DNA of 64,000 nucleotides from Clostridia bacterium (GTDB lineage: Bacteria > Bacillota > Clostridia > Oscillospirales > Acutalibacteraceae), in NCBI GenBank assembly GCA_900767025.1, contig CAAFXS010000066.1:1-64000 (forward strand), given 5' to 3'. A program made the position numbers and the translations under genes. The number at the start of each line of letters is the position of its first letter. The stretch's first letter is position 1. This document shows positions 34,706 to 44,566 of the stretch, in pieces. A model generated the notes under the pieces. That model was not told the DNA's origin, did no database searches, and saw only the letters and a program-made list of their open reading frames with translations.

Positions 34706-35575
34706 TCAAACACCCTTTGCTAAAATTTCCTTTGCCATATCTTCCTCTGCCCTGCCTGACATAATATACTCAAGCAAATCGGCAACACAGCCCTTATTGC
34801 AGTGGCACGCCTCGAATTTACATATTTTATGAATTGATGACGGTGCCTGACCTGCACAGGCGGGAAGTCCCACGGTTTTAAGCATATCCCAGTCGTTATA
34901 ATAATCACCGATAGCGGCAACATGGCTTTTTTCAATACCAAGCATATCCGCAAGCCTCATTATTCCAACGCCCTTGTGAGTATCCTTTTGAAGCATTTCA
35001 AGGCTCCAAAGTGATGATGCCATAAAATTTGCATCGGGATTAGGGAGCTTTGCAATAACCTCTCGCAGATGGTTAATAACAATGGGATTAGACCAAAAGA
35101 TAACCTTCATCCATCCGTCCTTTGGAACCTCGTCAATGGACTTAACCTTTTCATAATGAGCCTTATCAAAATACATTGTTCCCTTTGAAAGCAAACCGCT
35201 TTTGACAATGTAAACATAGTCGTCAAAGTAAACGCCGATGTCAACGCTTTTGAAAATTTCGTTAAATTCCTCTGCAATTCGGCGGACAAATTCCTGACCC
35301 TGTTCACCGATTGTACTGCGCCAGAGCATTTCCTTTTTATTATAATCATATATACCTGCACCGTTAAGCACAACTGCAGGCTGATTTGGTGTAATTCTGT
35401 TGTAATTACGCTCAAGGCTTGACTGAAGCCTGCCGGACGCAAGGGTGAAATTGCCGCCTAAATCAGTGAATTTTTTAATGGCATCATAATTCCTGCGAGG
35501 CAGCTTTCTCACCTTATTATTAAGTGTTCCGTCAATGTCGGAAACCACCAGCCAATTTTCAAAAGTTTTTTCCAT
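34706..35575 (-). CDS. HAD-superfamily hydrolase, Cof type
   Basis: 289 residues. Motif I is DIDGT with D13 and D15, motif II lies in LASGR, and motifs III/IV are the late lysine and [10 protein letters not shown] near 228. The cap is the Cof (C2B) type used on sugar phosphates and cofactors; the substrate is unknown. GAGGAG lies 5 nt before the ATG. The next gene, nfo, starts 1 nt after its stop. Confidence 0.88.
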   Translation of the reverse strand: MEKTFENWLVVSDIDGTLNNKVRKLPRRNYDAIKKFTDLGGNFTLASGRLQSSLERNYNRITPNQPAVVLNGAGIYDYNKKEMLWRSTIGEQGQEFVRRIAEEFNEIFKSVDIGVYFDDYVYIVKSGLLSKGTMYFDKAHYEKVKSIDEVPKDGWMKVIFWSNPIVINHLREVIAKLPNPDANFMASSLWSLEMLQKDTHKGVGIMRLADMLGIEKSHVAAIGDYYNDWDMLKTVGLPACAGQAPSSIHKICKFEACHCNKGCVADLLEYIMSGRAEEDMAKEILAKGV

Positions 35576-35590
35576 TTGTTTCTCCTCAAG

Positions 35591-36511
35591 CTAAATGAGA
35601 TTATTTTCAAGCTTATTTAAAAAATCAGTGAAATAATCGGGCAAATCCGCTTTAAATTCCATATATTCGCCGCTTGTTGGGTGAACAAAGCCTATTTCCC
35701 CGGCGTGAAGGCACTGACCGTTAAGGCTTTTGATAACCTTTTTCGGTCCGTAAACCGAATCGCCTGCCAGGGGATGACCCAAGTAAGCCATATGAACTCT
35801 TATCTGATGAGTTCTGCCTGTTTCCAGCACACAGCGGATATGTGTAAAATCGCCGTACCTTTTAATCACCTGAAAGTGAGTAACGGCATTTTTAGAATTT
35901 TTATCGGTAACCGCCATCTTTTTCCTGTCCTTAGGACTGCGGCCGATAGGCAGATTAACGGTTCCCTCATCCTCTTTAATATTGCCGTAAACCACTGCCT
36001 GATATGCCCTTGAAAAAGAATGCTCTTTAATCTGCTGAGCCAGATGAATATGTGCCGAATCGTTTTTTGCAACAATAAGCAAACCCGATGTGTCCTTGTC
36101 AATTCGGTGAACTATACCCGGGCGGATTACTCCGTTAATACCGCTTAAGCTATCCTTGCAATGATAGAGAAGGGCGTTAACAAGAGTACCTGTATAATTA
36201 CCTGCCGCCGGATGAACCACCATACCCTTTTGCTTATTTACCACAAGCAAATCCTTGTCCTCATAAACAATATCAAGCGGTATGTCCTCTGCCTCTGCCT
36301 CAAGAGGAACCGCATCGGGTACAGTAACGGATATCTCATCATTTTCGCGGCATTTATAATTTTTATTGACGATACTGCCGTTAACGGCAACATTGCCGTC
36401 GGCAATGAGCTTTGCAACTGCATTTCGTGTAAAATCCGTCATTTGAGATGACAGATATTTATCAAGCCTTTCGCCTGCAGAGTTAACGGTAAAGGAAAGT
36501 GACTCACTCAT
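35591..36511 (-). CDS. rluD: RluD-family 23S rRNA pseudouridine synthase
   Basis: 306 residues. An N-terminal S4 domain (GERLDKYLSSQ at 13-23 to about 65) is followed by the synthase domain with HRIDKDTSGLLIVAK, in which D138 is the catalytic aspartate, and a C-terminal RTHQIRVH motif. It makes pseudouridines in large-subunit rRNA. AAGGAG lies 9 nt before the ATG at 36511. It overlaps the lspA stop by 8 nt, the common lspA-rluD pairing. Confidence 0.93.
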   Translation of the reverse strand: MSESLSFTVNSAGERLDKYLSSQMTDFTRNAVAKLIADGNVAVNGSIVNKNYKCRENDEISVTVPDAVPLEAEAEDIPLDIVYEDKDLLVVNKQKGMVVHPAAGNYTGTLVNALLYHCKDSLSGINGVIRPGIVHRIDKDTSGLLIVAKNDSAHIHLAQQIKEHSFSRAYQAVVYGNIKEDEGTVNLPIGRSPKDRKKMAVTDKNSKNAVTHFQVIKRYGDFTHIRCVLETGRTHQIRVHMAYLGHPLAGDSVYGPKKVIKSLNGQCLHAGEIGFVHPTSGEYMEFKADLPDYFTDFLNKLENNLI

Positions 36512-36995
36512 TATGACTCTCCTTACCGTCCTTTTTAAACAAATCACAAACAAGATATGCTATTAGGCTAATTGCACCAAGGGTTACTGCACAGTCCGCA
36601 ATATTGAATATTGCAAAATCCACAAAAAGCGGATTGATAAAATCAATTACATATCCAAGGAAAACCCTGTCAATCAAATTACCTGCTGCACCTGCAACAA
36701 GCACACCAAGTGTCCAAAAAAGCCAAAGGTTATCCTGTGCCCTTGTGAACATATACACTGCCATTGCAACAGCCACAACAGCCGTAAGCAGAATAAAAAA
36801 CCACCTGCCGCCGCTGAACATTGAAAATGCAACGCCTGTATTTTCAGCATACCGAAATTCAACAAAGCCTTTTATAAAATCAACTGCCTTGTCGGGATAA
36901 AGATAGGCTTTTGCAAAATATTTAGTTGTTTGGTCAAAGGCAACGATTAAAGCAATCATAACCGTGCACCAGAAATTTTTGTTTTTAAGCCTCAC
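36504..36995 (-). CDS. lspA: Lipoprotein signal peptidase
   Basis: 163 residues with four transmembrane helices. Catalytic aspartates are expected at D109 (GNLIDRV) and D134 (FNIADC); NTGVAFS is the third family motif. It cleaves prolipoproteins after lipid attachment, for example the substrate-binding lipoprotein at 17407. The start codon is GTG with only a weak ribosome site (ACGGGG), so it may depend on upstream translation. Confidence 0.95.
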   Translation of the reverse strand: MRLKNKNFWCTVMIALIVAFDQTTKYFAKAYLYPDKAVDFIKGFVEFRYAENTGVAFSMFSGGRWFFILLTAVVAVAMAVYMFTRAQDNLWLFWTLGVLVAGAAGNLIDRVFLGYVIDFINPLFVDFAIFNIADCAVTLGAISLIAYLVCDLFKKDGKESHNE

Positions 36996-37020
36996 AAAAC
37001 CCCGTCTTTCTTAACGAAAT

Positions 37021-37050
37021 TAGGCACACCTCAAATCATGGGTGTGCCTA
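37021..37050 (-). terminator. Hairpin between ileS and lspA
   Basis: A perfect 10-bp stem taggcacacc/ggtgtgccta with a 10-nt loop. On the minus strand the following T tract is short, so it may only reduce read-through into lspA or protect the ileS mRNA end. Confidence 0.5.
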
Positions 37051-37059
37051 TTAAATTTA

Positions 37060-39849
37060 TCAAAGCTCCTGCATAACCTGTGCACATCTTGAGCAAAGTG
37101 TAGGATGGTCGCTGTTTTCACCAACAGTGTGTGAATATTTCCAGCAACGCTCACACTTTTCGCCCTCTGCCCTTGAAACAGAAACGGAAAGTCCCTGAAC
37201 ATCGCCTGCAAATTCGCCCTTGCCGTTTGAAACGGTTACGGCTGAGGTAATGAATATTTCGGGAAGCTGAGCCTCTACGCCCTTAAGGAAGTCGAAAAGC
37301 TCACCGTCGGCAAAAAGCTCAACCTTTGCCTCAAGGGGTTTACCGATGATTTTTTCATTTCTTGCAAGCTCAAGAGCCTTTTGAACATCGGTTCTAACCT
37401 CGTGAATTCTATCCCACTTTGCGATAAAGGCATCGTCTGCCTCAATATAATCAGCGGTTGGAATATCGTTAAAGAGCGGTGACTCAGGATTTCTTGCACT
37501 GTGATGTGGCATTGCAAGCCAAATCTCATCAGCAGTATAAGCAAGAATAGGTGTAAGAAGAAGTGTAAGTGCATCAAGCACCTTGTAAAGAACAGTCTGT
37601 GCCGCACGGCGAGTTTCACTTTCCGGTGCAGAGGTGTAAAGTCTGTCCTTCAAAACATCAAAGTAGAAATTACTCATATCAACTACACATAAATGGTGGA
37701 GTGCATAAGCGGCAGTATGATAGTCATACTCCTCATAGCCCTTTCTTGCAGCTTCAATAACCTCATCAAGCTTCATAAGAGCATACTTGTCAAGCTCTTC
37801 AAGCTTATCATTTTCAACCATATCCTTGTCGGGATTAAAATCATAAAGGTTGCCGAGGCAATACCTTGCGGTATTTCTGAGCTTTCTGTAATTATCTGAA
37901 ATCTGTTTAAGGATTTCCTTGCTGATACGGATATCTGCGTGGTAGTCGGCGCTTGCAACCCAAAGACGAAGGATATCTGCGCCGTACTGACTGATAATAT
38001 CCTGCGGTGCGATGCCGTTACCAAGAGATTTGGACATCTTTTTGCCCTCGCCGTCAACTGTCCAGCCATGAGTGATAATCTGCTCGTAGGGAGCTTTTTC
38101 ACCACCTGCAACTGCGGTGAGCAGTGATGACTGGAACCAGCCTCTGTACTGGTCTGCACCCTCAAGGTAAACATCGGCAGGGCGTTTGAGATAAGGTCTG
38201 TTTTTACATACGGCGGCGTGGGATGAGCCTGAGTCAAACCATACATCCATAATATCGGTTTCCTTGTCAAAGCCCTTGTCACTTCCGCAGTGAGGACACT
38301 TGAAGCCGTCCGGCAGGAAATAATCGGTATCGTGAGCAAACCAAGCGTCCGAGCCCTCTTCACCGAAAATCCTTGAAACCTTCATCATAACATCGTTATC
38401 AATGATTTCCCTGCCGCAATCCTGGCAGTAAACAACAGGAATAGGAACGCCCCATTTTCTCTGACGGGAGATACACCAGTCGGCTCTTTCCTGAACCATT
38501 GACTGAAGTCTGTCCTTGCCCCATTCGGGATACCATTTAACATCCTCTGCAGCCTTAACTGCGTCCTCCTTGAAATCATCAACAGAGCAGAACCACTGGC
38601 TTGTTGCTCTGAAGATAACAGGCTTATGGCATCTCCAGCAGTGAGGATACTGGTGTTCAATCTTTTTAAGAGCAAACAGTGCACCGATTTCATCAAGATG
38701 CATAGCTATCGGCTTGTTTGCCTCCTCGGTGGTAAGACCTGCAAACTGACCTGCCTCCTGGGTAAGTCTGCCCTTGGCATCAACAGGTACAACCATAGGA
38801 ATTTCGGGATATTTTTTACATACGATAAAGTCGTCAACACCGTGACCGGGAGCGGTATGAACGCAGCCTGTACCGCTTTCAAGAGTTACATGGTCGCCTA
38901 CGATAACAAGTGAAATACGATCGATAAACGGATGCTGTGCCTTCATATATTCAAGCTCCGAACCACGGAGAATACCAACGGTTTCGTAATCGGTTACGCC
39001 CTTTTCCTCCATTGCGGCAGGTGCCAAATCGGTAGCCATAATATAGTATTCGTCACCTGATTTGATTACCGAATACTCATAGTTAGGTCCTACACAGATA
39101 GCAACATTTGCAGGGAGGGTCCAGGTTGTAGTGGTCCAAATTACAAAATAAGTCTTGGCAGGGTCAACGCCCATAGCGGTAAGCTTGCCCTTATCATCAA
39201 CAACATTGAATTTAACATAAATTGAGTGACAGGGGTCCTCGGCATATTCGATTTCAGCCTCGGCAAGAGCGGTATTACAATCTGCACACCAGTAAACAGG
39301 CTTAAGTCCCTTGTAGATATAGCCCTTTGACGCCATTGTTGCAAATACCTTGATTTGCTCCTCCTCAAACTCCTTATTAAGAGTAATATAAGGATTATCC
39401 CACTCGGCTATAATACCAAGTCTTTTGAATGACTCTTTTTGCAGGTCAATATAACTTAAAGCGGTATCACGGCAGATTTTCCTCAGCTCAAGGTCTGAAA
39501 TATCGGACTCTGCGGTGATGCCTGCCTTTTTCCTTGCGGCAAGCTCTGTAGGCAAACCGTGAGTATCCCAGCCGGGAACAAAGGGCGACTGAAAGCCGGT
39601 CATATTCTTGTATCTTACGATAAAATCCTTGAGTGTTTTGTTAAGGGCATGACCGATATGAATATCGCCGTTTGCATAAGGAGGTCCGTCGTGAAGAACA
39701 AACAGCGGCTTACCCTCGTTATGCTTCATAAGCTTTCTGTACTGGTCGTTTGCCTCCCATCTTGCAAGGAACTCCGGCTCTCTTGTGGGAAGTCCTGCTC
39801 TCATGGGAAATTCTGTTTTCGGTAAATTAAGTGTTTGATTGTAATCCAT
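37060..39849 (-). CDS. ileS: Isoleucyl-tRNA synthetase
   Basis: 929 residues, the bacterial type 1 length. HIGH (64-67) and KMSKS (near 595) motifs, the editing domain (GTGCVHTAPGHGVDDF near 330) and a C-terminal zinc finger (CERCWKYS then CSRCAQV) are complete. AAGGAG lies 11 nt before the ATG. The gap to divIVA is only 23 bp and holds no T-box leader, so it is read from the division-gene transcript. Confidence 0.97.
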   Translation of the reverse strand: MDYNQTLNLPKTEFPMRAGLPTREPEFLARWEANDQYRKLMKHNEGKPLFVLHDGPPYANGDIHIGHALNKTLKDFIVRYKNMTGFQSPFVPGWDTHGLPTELAARKKAGITAESDISDLELRKICRDTALSYIDLQKESFKRLGIIAEWDNPYITLNKEFEEEQIKVFATMASKGYIYKGLKPVYWCADCNTALAEAEIEYAEDPCHSIYVKFNVVDDKGKLTAMGVDPAKTYFVIWTTTTWTLPANVAICVGPNYEYSVIKSGDEYYIMATDLAPAAMEEKGVTDYETVGILRGSELEYMKAQHPFIDRISLVIVGDHVTLESGTGCVHTAPGHGVDDFIVCKKYPEIPMVVPVDAKGRLTQEAGQFAGLTTEEANKPIAMHLDEIGALFALKKIEHQYPHCWRCHKPVIFRATSQWFCSVDDFKEDAVKAAEDVKWYPEWGKDRLQSMVQERADWCISRQRKWGVPIPVVYCQDCGREIIDNDVMMKVSRIFGEEGSDAWFAHDTDYFLPDGFKCPHCGSDKGFDKETDIMDVWFDSGSSHAAVCKNRPYLKRPADVYLEGADQYRGWFQSSLLTAVAGGEKAPYEQIITHGWTVDGEGKKMSKSLGNGIAPQDIISQYGADILRLWVASADYHADIRISKEILKQISDNYRKLRNTARYCLGNLYDFNPDKDMVENDKLEELDKYALMKLDEVIEAARKGYEEYDYHTAAYALHHLCVVDMSNFYFDVLKDRLYTSAPESETRRAAQTVLYKVLDALTLLLTPILAYTADEIWLAMPHHSARNPESPLFNDIPTADYIEADDAFIAKWDRIHEVRTDVQKALELARNEKIIGKPLEAKVELFADGELFDFLKGVEAQLPEIFITSAVTVSNGKGEFAGDVQGLSVSVSRAEGEKCERCWKYSHTVGENSDHPTLCSRCAQVMQEL

Positions 39850-39872
39850 TATTTATATTCGCTCCTTGGGAA

Positions 39873-41114
39873 TTATTTTCTTTTTTTGAAAAAGCCTTTG
39901 AACTTTGATGAATCGTCGTCATCCTCATCCTCGTCAGGTGCTGTCAATGAAATTGTTTCATTGGTGTTTGCACTTGATTTGTCCACATTGAAAAAGCTCT
40001 CAAAAGGCATTGCATTTTCAAGCTCCGGCTCCTCGTCGATAACAGGAATTGTTGCTCCCGTATCCTCAACAGGAGTAATATTGTTGTCTGTAAAAGCGTT
40101 AAGAGCGCTTGCAACCTCTTCCTCGGTAGGAGGCTGTGGCTCCTCCTCTTCCTCTTCAATAGGCTCAAAATCAGGGATTGATGCTTCAATCTCATCAATT
40201 ATTTCTTCTATTTCATCGTTTTCCTCCCGAAGTTCAAATTCGCTCTCCTCTTCGGCAGGAATTTCCTCCTGCGGTTCTTCCTGGGTAGCGGAAATTTCTT
40301 CCTCCTGAATTTCCTCAACAGCCTGATTCTCTTCTTCCTCTGGCTCTGCTTCCTCGGTAATTTCAGTCACATCGGGAATTATGCCTGAATTTGACACCTC
40401 ATCAATATGTGAAATTATTGTTTCAAGCTCGTTTTCAAGCTCATCAAGTCCGCCCTCGCCCTCATAATTTGACTGGGCAATCTCCTTGAGCTTGTTGAGC
40501 TGTGTTTCATAAAGGTTAACAAGAGTAACCTTGAAATCTCTTGACTCACTCTTGAGCCGGTCAACAACCTTCTGCTGATGCTCCTTTTCGTTTCTTGCCT
40601 TGGTGACAATTTCCTCTGTAAGCTGCTTTGCCTTGTCAATAGTATCCTGTGCAACAACCTTTGCACTGTTAATGGCAACATTTGCCTTTTCCTTTGCATC
40701 GGCAATTATTTCGTCGGCAGCCTGTGCCTTTTCCTTGGTGAGAGTTGCAACATATTCCCTTGCCTCGCCCACAATTTTGTCTGCCTTTTCCTTGGCGTCC
40801 TGAACGGTCTGCTGTGCTGAAGCTGCACTTTCCGACAGGGTCTGCTCTGCCTTTTCCTTGGCCTCGGCAGTTACCTGGTGTGCCATTTTCTGTGCTGAAA
40901 TAAGAGCGGTTTTAATGGAGTCCTCGTCTGCTCTGTATTCTTCAATACGGTTTGCAAGGATTTCCATTTTGCGATAAAGCTCCTTGTTCTCTGCACAAAC
41001 AGCCTCGTATGACTCAAGGATTTCAACTAAAAGCTCGTTGACCTCGTTTCTGTCATATCCCTCTGATGACACGGTTGAAATTTTCTTTTCACGAATTTGA
41101 CTCGGTGTAATCAT
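39873..41114 (-). CDS. divIVA: DivIVA-family cell-division/polarity protein with long acidic tail
   Basis: 413 residues. The N-terminal DivIVA domain (MITPSQIREKKISTVSSEGYDRNEVNELL in its usual place, residues 1-55) is followed by a long coiled coil rich in A, E, K and Q (about 55-225). Then comes an unusual acidic region (about 245-345, runs of E) and a short basic end, KGFFKKRK, right after DEDEDDDD. DivIVA marks curved membrane and recruits division or wall proteins. GGAGGGG lies 8 nt before the ATG at 41114; longer reads overlap sepF. Confidence 0.88.
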   Translation of the reverse strand: MITPSQIREKKISTVSSEGYDRNEVNELLVEILESYEAVCAENKELYRKMEILANRIEEYRADEDSIKTALISAQKMAHQVTAEAKEKAEQTLSESAASAQQTVQDAKEKADKIVGEAREYVATLTKEKAQAADEIIADAKEKANVAINSAKVVAQDTIDKAKQLTEEIVTKARNEKEHQQKVVDRLKSESRDFKVTLVNLYETQLNKLKEIAQSNYEGEGGLDELENELETIISHIDEVSNSGIIPDVTEITEEAEPEEEENQAVEEIQEEEISATQEEPQEEIPAEEESEFELREENDEIEEIIDEIEASIPDFEPIEEEEEEPQPPTEEEVASALNAFTDNNITPVEDTGATIPVIDEEPELENAMPFESFFNVDKSSANTNETISLTAPDEDEDDDDSSKFKGFFKKRK

Positions 41115-41136
41115 AATATATTCCCCTCCAAAGTTA

Positions 41137-41643
41137 TCACATAAACATTCCGTTGTTTTCAAGCTCGTCTATCAAATCGCCCATAACATCAACATTATAT
41201 GGTGTAATGATATATGTGCTGTTTGCAACCCTTTTAATCTGACCGTTGCTGGCATATGCAACACCGCTTAAAAAATCAAGAAGTCTTCTTGCAATGTCCC
41301 TGTTAGTGCTTTCAAGATTAAGCACAACCGTTCTCTTTTCATTCAAATTGTCACCGATAGCGGCGGCCTCCTCAAACCTTTCAGGCTTAACAAGCACAAC
41401 CTGAAGCTGGGCAGTTGTGTGGATATTAACAACCTTATCGCTGTCGTGACGCTTCATTCTGGGGCGTTCGGTGTAGCGTTCCTCTTTTTCAGCCTTGGGA
41501 GCCTTTTCTCTTCTGTAGCCTCTCTCCCTTACCGGAGGCTCAAGACCGATTGAGCTGCCTGCGTTGCCCTCATCGTAGAAATCGTCAAAATCGTCCTCGT
41601 CACTGTCGGTAACGATATCCTTTATTTTATCAAAAAATCCCAT
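41137..41643 (-). CDS. sepF: Cell division protein SepF
   Basis: 168 residues. The first 12 (MGFFDKIKDIVT) form the membrane-binding amphipathic helix; an acidic and basic linker leads to the SepF domain (about 72-160: VVLVKPERFEEAAAIGDNL, KRTVVLNLE, RRLLDFLSGVAYA). SepF anchors FtsZ and shapes the septum. GGGAG lies 7 nt before the ATG. Its place between ylmE and divIVA is the conserved dcw-associated order. Confidence 0.95.
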   Translation of the reverse strand: MGFFDKIKDIVTDSDEDDFDDFYDEGNAGSSIGLEPPVRERGYRREKAPKAEKEERYTERPRMKRHDSDKVVNIHTTAQLQVVLVKPERFEEAAAIGDNLNEKRTVVLNLESTNRDIARRLLDFLSGVAYASNGQIKRVANSTYIITPYNVDVMGDLIDELENNGMFM

Positions 41644-41664
41644 ATTCAGCTCTCCCTCACTAAT

Positions 41665-42393
41665 TTAAAAATATTTCCTTGCTCCGAAAATCGCAGAGCC
41701 AACCCTGACGATATTGGAGCCGTTGGCAACGGCATATTCATAATCACCGCTCATTCCCATTGACAAAATATCCATATTCACATTATCTAATTTTTTATCC
41801 CTAATGTCAATGAAAGATTGATACATTGATGCAAAATATCCGTTAATCTCCTGTTCAGTATCGCAAATAGGCGGAATTGTCATCAATCCTCTTATTTGAA
41901 TATTAGGCATTTCGGCAATTTCGCAAAGCAGTTCTTGTAAATTTTCAAGATAAATACCGCTTTTGGACTCCTCCCTGCCCACATTAACCTCAACAAGAAT
42001 ATCGGTGGTTAAGCCCTTGTTAAGCGACACACGGCTGATTTCCCTTGCAAGCTTAACACTGTCAACTGACTCAATCATATCAACCTGACCTACAATCTGT
42101 TTTACCTTGTTGGTTTGCAGATGGCCGATGAGATGCTTTTCAACACCGTCAAGGCTTAGCTCATCCTTTTTGCCCAGATACTCCTGAACTCTGTTTTCGC
42201 CGATAAGGCTTGCGCCCACCTCAATTGCTTTGTTGATATAAACGCTTTCAACGGTTTTGGTCACTGCCATAAGGCGAACATCCTCCGGCTTTCGCCCTGC
42301 CTTAACCGCCGCCTCGTCAATTTTAAACCTAACGGCTTTATAGTTTTCCTCAACCGATTTTAAACGGCTTTCATCAGGTATAAACTTTTCCAT
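41665..42393 (-). CDS. ylmE: PLP homeostasis protein YlmE/YggS
   Basis: 242 residues, alanine-racemase-like N-domain alone. LMAVTKTVESVYI holds the PLP lysine (near 46); GENRVQEYLGK, HLIGHLQTNKVKQ and LSMGMSGDYEYA are family marks. It binds PLP and balances amino-acid and vitamin B6 pools and has no known catalysis. It overlaps the HlyD-like gene by 20 nt. Confidence 0.95.
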   Translation of the reverse strand: MEKFIPDESRLKSVEENYKAVRFKIDEAAVKAGRKPEDVRLMAVTKTVESVYINKAIEVGASLIGENRVQEYLGKKDELSLDGVEKHLIGHLQTNKVKQIVGQVDMIESVDSVKLAREISRVSLNKGLTTDILVEVNVGREESKSGIYLENLQELLCEIAEMPNIQIRGLMTIPPICDTEQEINGYFASMYQSFIDIRDKKLDNVNMDILSMGMSGDYEYAVANGSNIVRVGSAIFGARKYF

Positions 42394-43639
42394 CGTGCAA
42401 ATCCTTTCCTTTAGTAATTATCTGGTCATACAGACGAATAGAATCACTGTTTTCAGGGTCATACGCAAATATTGCGTAATCCTTGGTTGAATAAATAATC
42501 TCACCCTTTCTCTGTGCAACCTGGTTGGCAACAAGGGCGTAAACGCATTTGTTTCCGTCGCTGTCAACATGAACGGCTGACGAAGGCATCTTAAAGCCTG
42601 AGTAAGAATTATAGCGAATTTCGATATCCTCAAGTCGCATAGAGGCTATCTCGCTGTTCATTTGAGAGCACCTTAAAACCAACGCCGTTTCCTTTTCTCC
42701 CAAGGGCACATCCGCACCCGAAACAACGGTGCATTTTATGATATCGTCACTGCCTTTGACAGAAACATCAAGGGTGTCACCGTTTTTAATTCCGCCTATT
42801 TCGTCGGTGCTGACAACTGCACAGAAATACCATTCATAAGCAGTAATCAATTTTCCAAAGGCTTTTTCACCGTTTTGCTGTGATGACGCCTGTTCAATGT
42901 AGCTTTTTAAGGTGTCTGTATCAATATTTTCCGCCTTTTTGTAATCAAAAGCTGTTTCAAATCCGTCGGTATATGAAGAAAAAATACCCGACTGCTCCGT
43001 GGTCACATAGCCTGCCGGCTTGCAGGCATCAGCATTAATCGAATTGATTTTTTCCTCAAGACCTGCTTTAACCGCTGAAAAATCAATGCTTTCGCCTATT
43101 ATCATCTGCCGCCTTGTGAGCTTGTCGTTAAGACTGTCCGTACAGTCTGCAAGCTTGGCAGTGTTACCTGCCGCCGCAGTACGCACATAGGAATTCACAT
43201 CGCTGATAATATCCTTATCAAGACTTTCCACATTAGTAGCAACGCCTGCGGACCTGCTCTCAAGCTCGATATAGTAATCCAGCTCCTTGTGAAGCTCCTG
43301 TAGTGAGGAATAATTTTTTGCGCTTTCCTCGTCGGTAAACTCCATAGCTATTTTACCGTTAACCTTAACCTTTTCACCGTCGGCAACATTGGCAACGGTA
43401 ACATAACCCATTTTGTCATTAACGGTATGCTCCTGTCGGATAACCAGCGCCTTGGCCTCAACAGTATCATAAACCGTGGAGGTTACTGCGGTTATGGTTT
43501 CCACATCCGTATGGGTGGCACTGTAGCACTGGGTGATAATGTAAACTGCAATAATTGCCAGCACCAGAAAAACGGCCATGGTATCCTTGCTGATTTTATC
43601 GGGATTTTTATTCACTTTTTCCTTTTTGGAATTTGCCAT
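42374..43639 (-). CDS. HlyD-like membrane-anchored adaptor protein
   Basis: 421 residues. One N-terminal transmembrane helix (about 22-40) is followed by a barrel-sandwich/coiled-coil arrangement like membrane fusion proteins: VEAKALVIRQE and VKVNGKIAMEFTDEE near 60-110, a helical region near 110-260 and a late beta domain (GGIKNGDTLDVSVKG; SAVHVDSDGNKCVYAL). No ABC or RND partner is close. It overlaps miaA by 32 nt and ylmE by 20 nt, so it is fixed in the division operon. Its role there is unknown. Confidence 0.7.
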   Translation of the reverse strand: MANSKKEKVNKNPDKISKDTMAVFLVLAIIAVYIITQCYSATHTDVETITAVTSTVYDTVEAKALVIRQEHTVNDKMGYVTVANVADGEKVKVNGKIAMEFTDEESAKNYSSLQELHKELDYYIELESRSAGVATNVESLDKDIISDVNSYVRTAAAGNTAKLADCTDSLNDKLTRRQMIIGESIDFSAVKAGLEEKINSINADACKPAGYVTTEQSGIFSSYTDGFETAFDYKKAENIDTDTLKSYIEQASSQQNGEKAFGKLITAYEWYFCAVVSTDEIGGIKNGDTLDVSVKGSDDIIKCTVVSGADVPLGEKETALVLRCSQMNSEIASMRLEDIEIRYNSYSGFKMPSSAVHVDSDGNKCVYALVANQVAQRKGEIIYSTKDYAIFAYDPENSDSIRLYDQIITKGKDLHDGKVYT

Positions 43640-44564
43640 TTATAAAATCCTCACAAACGCTTAATGCGTATTTAACTGTTTCTTCCTCACCTAAAGCATC
43701 CGGCTGAAGCAGCACCGCGTTCTCACGCCGTTTGAACCAGGTAATCTGCCTTTTGGCATAGCGACGGCTCTGCTGCTTTAGATTTTCAACACAGCCTTCA
43801 AGGCTTTCCCTACCCTCAAGATAAGGGATAAGCTCCTTATGTCCTATTGCCTGGGCGGCGGTTTTGCCTGCGTTGCAGTGTGCTTTTTTTGCCTCCTCCA
43901 AAAGTCCATTTTCAAGCATTATATCCACACGCTTATTAATTCTGTCATAAAGCCTTTGCCTGTCTGCAAAGTTGATGAAAAAATACAGTGTTTCATAGGG
44001 CGAGGCAATTTTTTTGGAATTAATATTCTGCTGAGTTTTTGATGTGCCGCCGTAATAAAGCTCCAAGGCTCTGACAACTCTTTTTTTATTATTCATATGA
44101 ATATCACAGGCGGCGACCTGGTCAACCTCTTTCAGCATTGAGTAAAGCTCTTCTTCACTTTTTGACATCAGCCTGCCCCTAAGCTCATTGTCAATGCTGA
44201 CATTTTCAAAAACAACATTGTCCACAAGGCTGTCAATAAAAAGACCTGTCCCGCCAACGATGATCGGTAGCTTTCCCGAGTCGGCAATCTGCTTTATTTT
44301 TCCCCTTGCCATTTGGCACCACTGTGCCACGGAAAACTGTTCATCAGGCTCTAAAATCTCTGTTAAATGATGAACTGCCTTGGCCTTTTCCTCAGGTGTA
44401 GGAGCTGCGGTTGCAACTGTCATTCCCTTATACACCTGCATTGAATCGGCTGAAATTATTTCACCGTTCAGGGCATTTGCAAGGCTTATGCCCAGAGATG
44501 TTTTGCCTGAGGCGGTAGGACCTGCCACAACTATTATCTTTTGCTTTTTTATTTCATCTGTCAT
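43608..44564 (-). CDS. miaA: tRNA dimethylallyltransferase
   Basis: 318 residues. P-loop GPTASGKTS (15-23), SADSMQVYKGM, DSLVDNVVFE and a C-terminal RRYAKRQITWFKRR are present. It prenylates A37 of tRNAs reading UNN codons, making i6A, the substrate for MiaB encoded five genes upstream in the same run. ATG 44564 is preferred; a GTG two codons earlier overlaps the mutL stop. Its end overlaps the HlyD-like gene by 32 nt. Confidence 0.95.
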   Translation of the reverse strand: MTDEIKKQKIIVVAGPTASGKTSLGISLANALNGEIISADSMQVYKGMTVATAAPTPEEKAKAVHHLTEILEPDEQFSVAQWCQMARGKIKQIADSGKLPIIVGGTGLFIDSLVDNVVFENVSIDNELRGRLMSKSEEELYSMLKEVDQVAACDIHMNNKKRVVRALELYYGGTSKTQQNINSKKIASPYETLYFFINFADRQRLYDRINKRVDIMLENGLLEEAKKAHCNAGKTAAQAIGHKELIPYLEGRESLEGCVENLKQQSRRYAKRQITWFKRRENAVLLQPDALGEEETVKYALSVCEDFINGKFQKGKSE

Positions 44565-44566
44565 AA

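Noticed and set aside
39850..39872. T-box leader for ileS
   Set aside because: Only 23 bp separate divIVA and ileS, with no antiterminator or terminator pair and no room for a specifier.
39835..40308. Serine-rich frame on the plus strand, looking like a low-complexity surface protein
   Set aside because: Its serine runs are the reverse complement of the glutamate codons in the divIVA acidic region.
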